In this document: in pieces, positions 62,739 through 64,000 of the stretch | How the letters are laid out: each line of letters opens with the position of its first letter | Numbering within the stretch: position 1 is the stretch's first letter | From: Discostella pseudostelligera | Taxonomy: Eukaryota; Bacillariophyta; Thalassiosirophyceae; Thalassiosirales; Thalassiosiraceae | Length of the DNA: 64,000 bases | Assembly: GCA_036940085.1 (NCBI GenBank) | Contig: JALLBK010000059.1 | Coordinates: forward strand, 1 to 64,000 | Reading direction: 5' to 3' | Position numbers and translations under genes: made by a program | The notes under the pieces: generated by a model | Told to the model about the DNA's origin: nothing | Seen by the model: the letters and a program-made list of their open reading frames with translations, nothing else | The model's database searches: none

Positions 62739-64000
62739 TCAAGCCTCATGATGTTCTTCAATACTCGGGCGTCTCGAACCGGACGTCGTCACACTTCCTC
62801 CTCCGTTGCCTTGACTCTGCACTACGGAAACTGCAACAGCAGCACCACGGGATTTCCTCATTTCCACTCGAATCAGTCCATCCAAGGTGATAATTTGATC
62901 GGCAAAGCTATTAACATATCCCTCGAGAACGATCCTGTCCTCATCTCCCACCTTGGATTCCATGAGCAATGTTTCTGCTAGTAAGCCTGCCGAACGAAAG
63001 CAGGACCGCGCTTCATCGTAATGACCGAGAATTTGTTTGACTGCCCCCTCGCGACCGCATTTAAGAGAATGATTGTATATTAGTTCTTCGACGCAAACTT
63101 GACCCTCCTCGTCTCCATCTATCCGAGTAGAATTGGCCTTCTGTAACTTTGATATTTGATCGCTGGCTGCATCCGCTCGTTCTAACACGGCTGAAAATTG
63201 ACCACTGAGCCACTCGAGACTAGCGGCACAACGATTCTTCAAGGGAGTGTATGGATTTTTGTCAGCGGCAGAGATATTTCCCGAAAGTGATTGCTGTAAT
63301 ATCTCGTCAACTTCCTTTGTAACCTTTTGAGCCGCAGAGATTGAAACTTTCATCATTGTTAGCGCCTTAAAGTAGCACATGAGTGCTTCGCGAAAGTGCA
63401 AGTGAATCATTGGTAATGATGTCGACTCTCCTCTTGCCTTGACGTTTTCCGTGCTCTTCACAATGTTAACGTTTTGTGTGGTAGGATCTGATACGTTCTC
63501 ACCCGATCCGCCATCGGAGGATGTTGTCATGGCAAATGGCAGCTCCTCTTCCTCCTCGACGTCACCTTCTTCGGGAACAGACTTCCCTAATGGTAGCTTT
63601 TTGGCATTGCAAATGTCAGTAATTCTTTCTTCAGAAACACCCTCCATGGATGTGCCTGTAGACATAGATGATAGCTGACTTTCTTCCTTAAGAGTGACTA
63701 ATAGTCCCATTCCGAGGTAGGCGCGCATATCACCTAGATGAGCAACAGTGATAGCCCTACGACCGATATCTTCCGAGGCCGAGAGCATACGAACAAGAAC
63801 GTCTATATGAGCCAAACATCCACCAGTCGAGAGAGCAGCCCGAGGTGATAAGTCATATCGTCCTCCATCGGATGTTGTGGGTGGAGGTACCAATGTCGAC
63901 TGCGCCGGAGAACCCGTCATCATCTTTCCAAAAAGCGCCCGTCCCGTTCCTGGACTAGTGCCAAGCATACCCATATTGTTTCTCGCATCGAGGATGGTGA
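62739..64000 (-). CDS. ATG1: ATG1/ULK autophagy kinase, C-terminal part (partial)
   Basis: The frame is open to the window edge (TILDARNNMGMLG continues upstream), giving 419 residues of a partial protein. The segment LAHIDVLVRMLSASEDIGRRAITVAHLGDMRAYLG and the C-terminal tandem MIT region (HFREALMCYFKALTMMK..., CVEELIYNHSLKCGREGAVKQILGHYDEARSCFRSAGLLAE) match the Atg1/ULK C-terminus, which binds the scaffold subunit ATG13. The kinase domain would lie beyond 64000. An acidic Ser-rich linker separates the two parts. Gene identity is inferred from the C-terminal domain. Confidence 0.8.
   Translation of the reverse strand, partial: TILDARNNMGMLGTSPGTGRALFGKMMTGSPAQSTLVPPPTTSDGGRYDLSPRAALSTGGCLAHIDVLVRMLSASEDIGRRAITVAHLGDMRAYLGMGLLVTLKEESQLSSMSTGTSMEGVSEERITDICNAKKLPLGKSVPEEGDVEEEEELPFAMTTSSDGGSGENVSDPTTQNVNIVKSTENVKARGESTSLPMIHLHFREALMCYFKALTMMKVSISAAQKVTKEVDEILQQSLSGNISAADKNPYTPLKNRCAASLEWLSGQFSAVLERADAASDQISKLQKANSTRIDGDEEGQVCVEELIYNHSLKCGREGAVKQILGHYDEARSCFRSAGLLAETLLMESKVGDEDRIVLEGYVNSFADQIITLDGLIRVEMRKSRGAAVAVSVVQSQGNGGGSVTTSGSRRPSIEEHHEA

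Noticed and set aside
1..64000. CRISPR arrays, rRNA or tRNA genes
   Set aside because: No regularly spaced repeats, rRNA signatures or convincing cloverleaf sequences were seen by eye; a tRNA scan would settle the last.

Overview
This window is nuclear DNA from a photosynthetic stramenopile, almost certainly a diatom and probably a centric one. The support is two cyclins of the expanded diatom-specific type, a Copia retrotransposon resembling the diatom CoDi lineages, presequences made of a signal peptide followed by an A/G-F junction (plastid import style), short GT-AG introns (mostly 75-115 nt), and gene-dense packing with 25-120 bp between convergent stops. The species is an inference; no marker in the window fixes it.

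Left third (1-20 kb): a diatom-specific cyclin; a DUF3605 protein; a fatty-acyl-AMP ligase fused to a carrier domain and ending in a CaaX box; plastid arogenate dehydrogenase (TyrA); a membrane-anchored thioredoxin-fold protein; TMCO1; then a ubiquitin/p97-flavoured block (RING/Ubl-like protein, UBX+PUB protein, second PUB protein); nuclear actin-related protein ARP4; a patatin-like protein; and an NDR-family AGC kinase.

Middle (20-50 kb): Nudix hydrolase, SDR, 2OG-Fe(II) dioxygenase, a second diatom cyclin, plastid SET-domain methyltransferase, ALG3 mannosyltransferase, DTW-domain tRNA modification enzyme, AAAP amino acid transporter, a Cys4-finger SDR, and then two large genes transcribed divergently: NUP98-NUP96 (16 exons, all introns phase 1) and alpha-COP (8 exons). 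These are followed by a tail-anchored protein, complex I NDUFB7 and exosome RRP46.

Right (50.8-64 kb): a Copia element (50809-56855, minus strand) with identical 55-bp terminal repeats, a gag with an RGG tail and a pol broken by one -1 shift; then a TPR-methyltransferase, an FtsH protease, REV7/MAD2L2 and the C-terminal part of ATG1/ULK at the window edge.

Across the window an E2F-like 9-mer, TTCCCGCCA (TGGCGGGAA on the other strand), recurs at least 15 times, always in intergenic promoter space and often between divergent genes, about thirty times more often than chance. The host genes are mostly housekeeping genes in head-to-head or tail-to-tail arrangement rather than a single pathway. 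I found no CRISPR array, rRNA or convincing tRNA. The one ambiguous base (N) is at 13850, in noncoding DNA.
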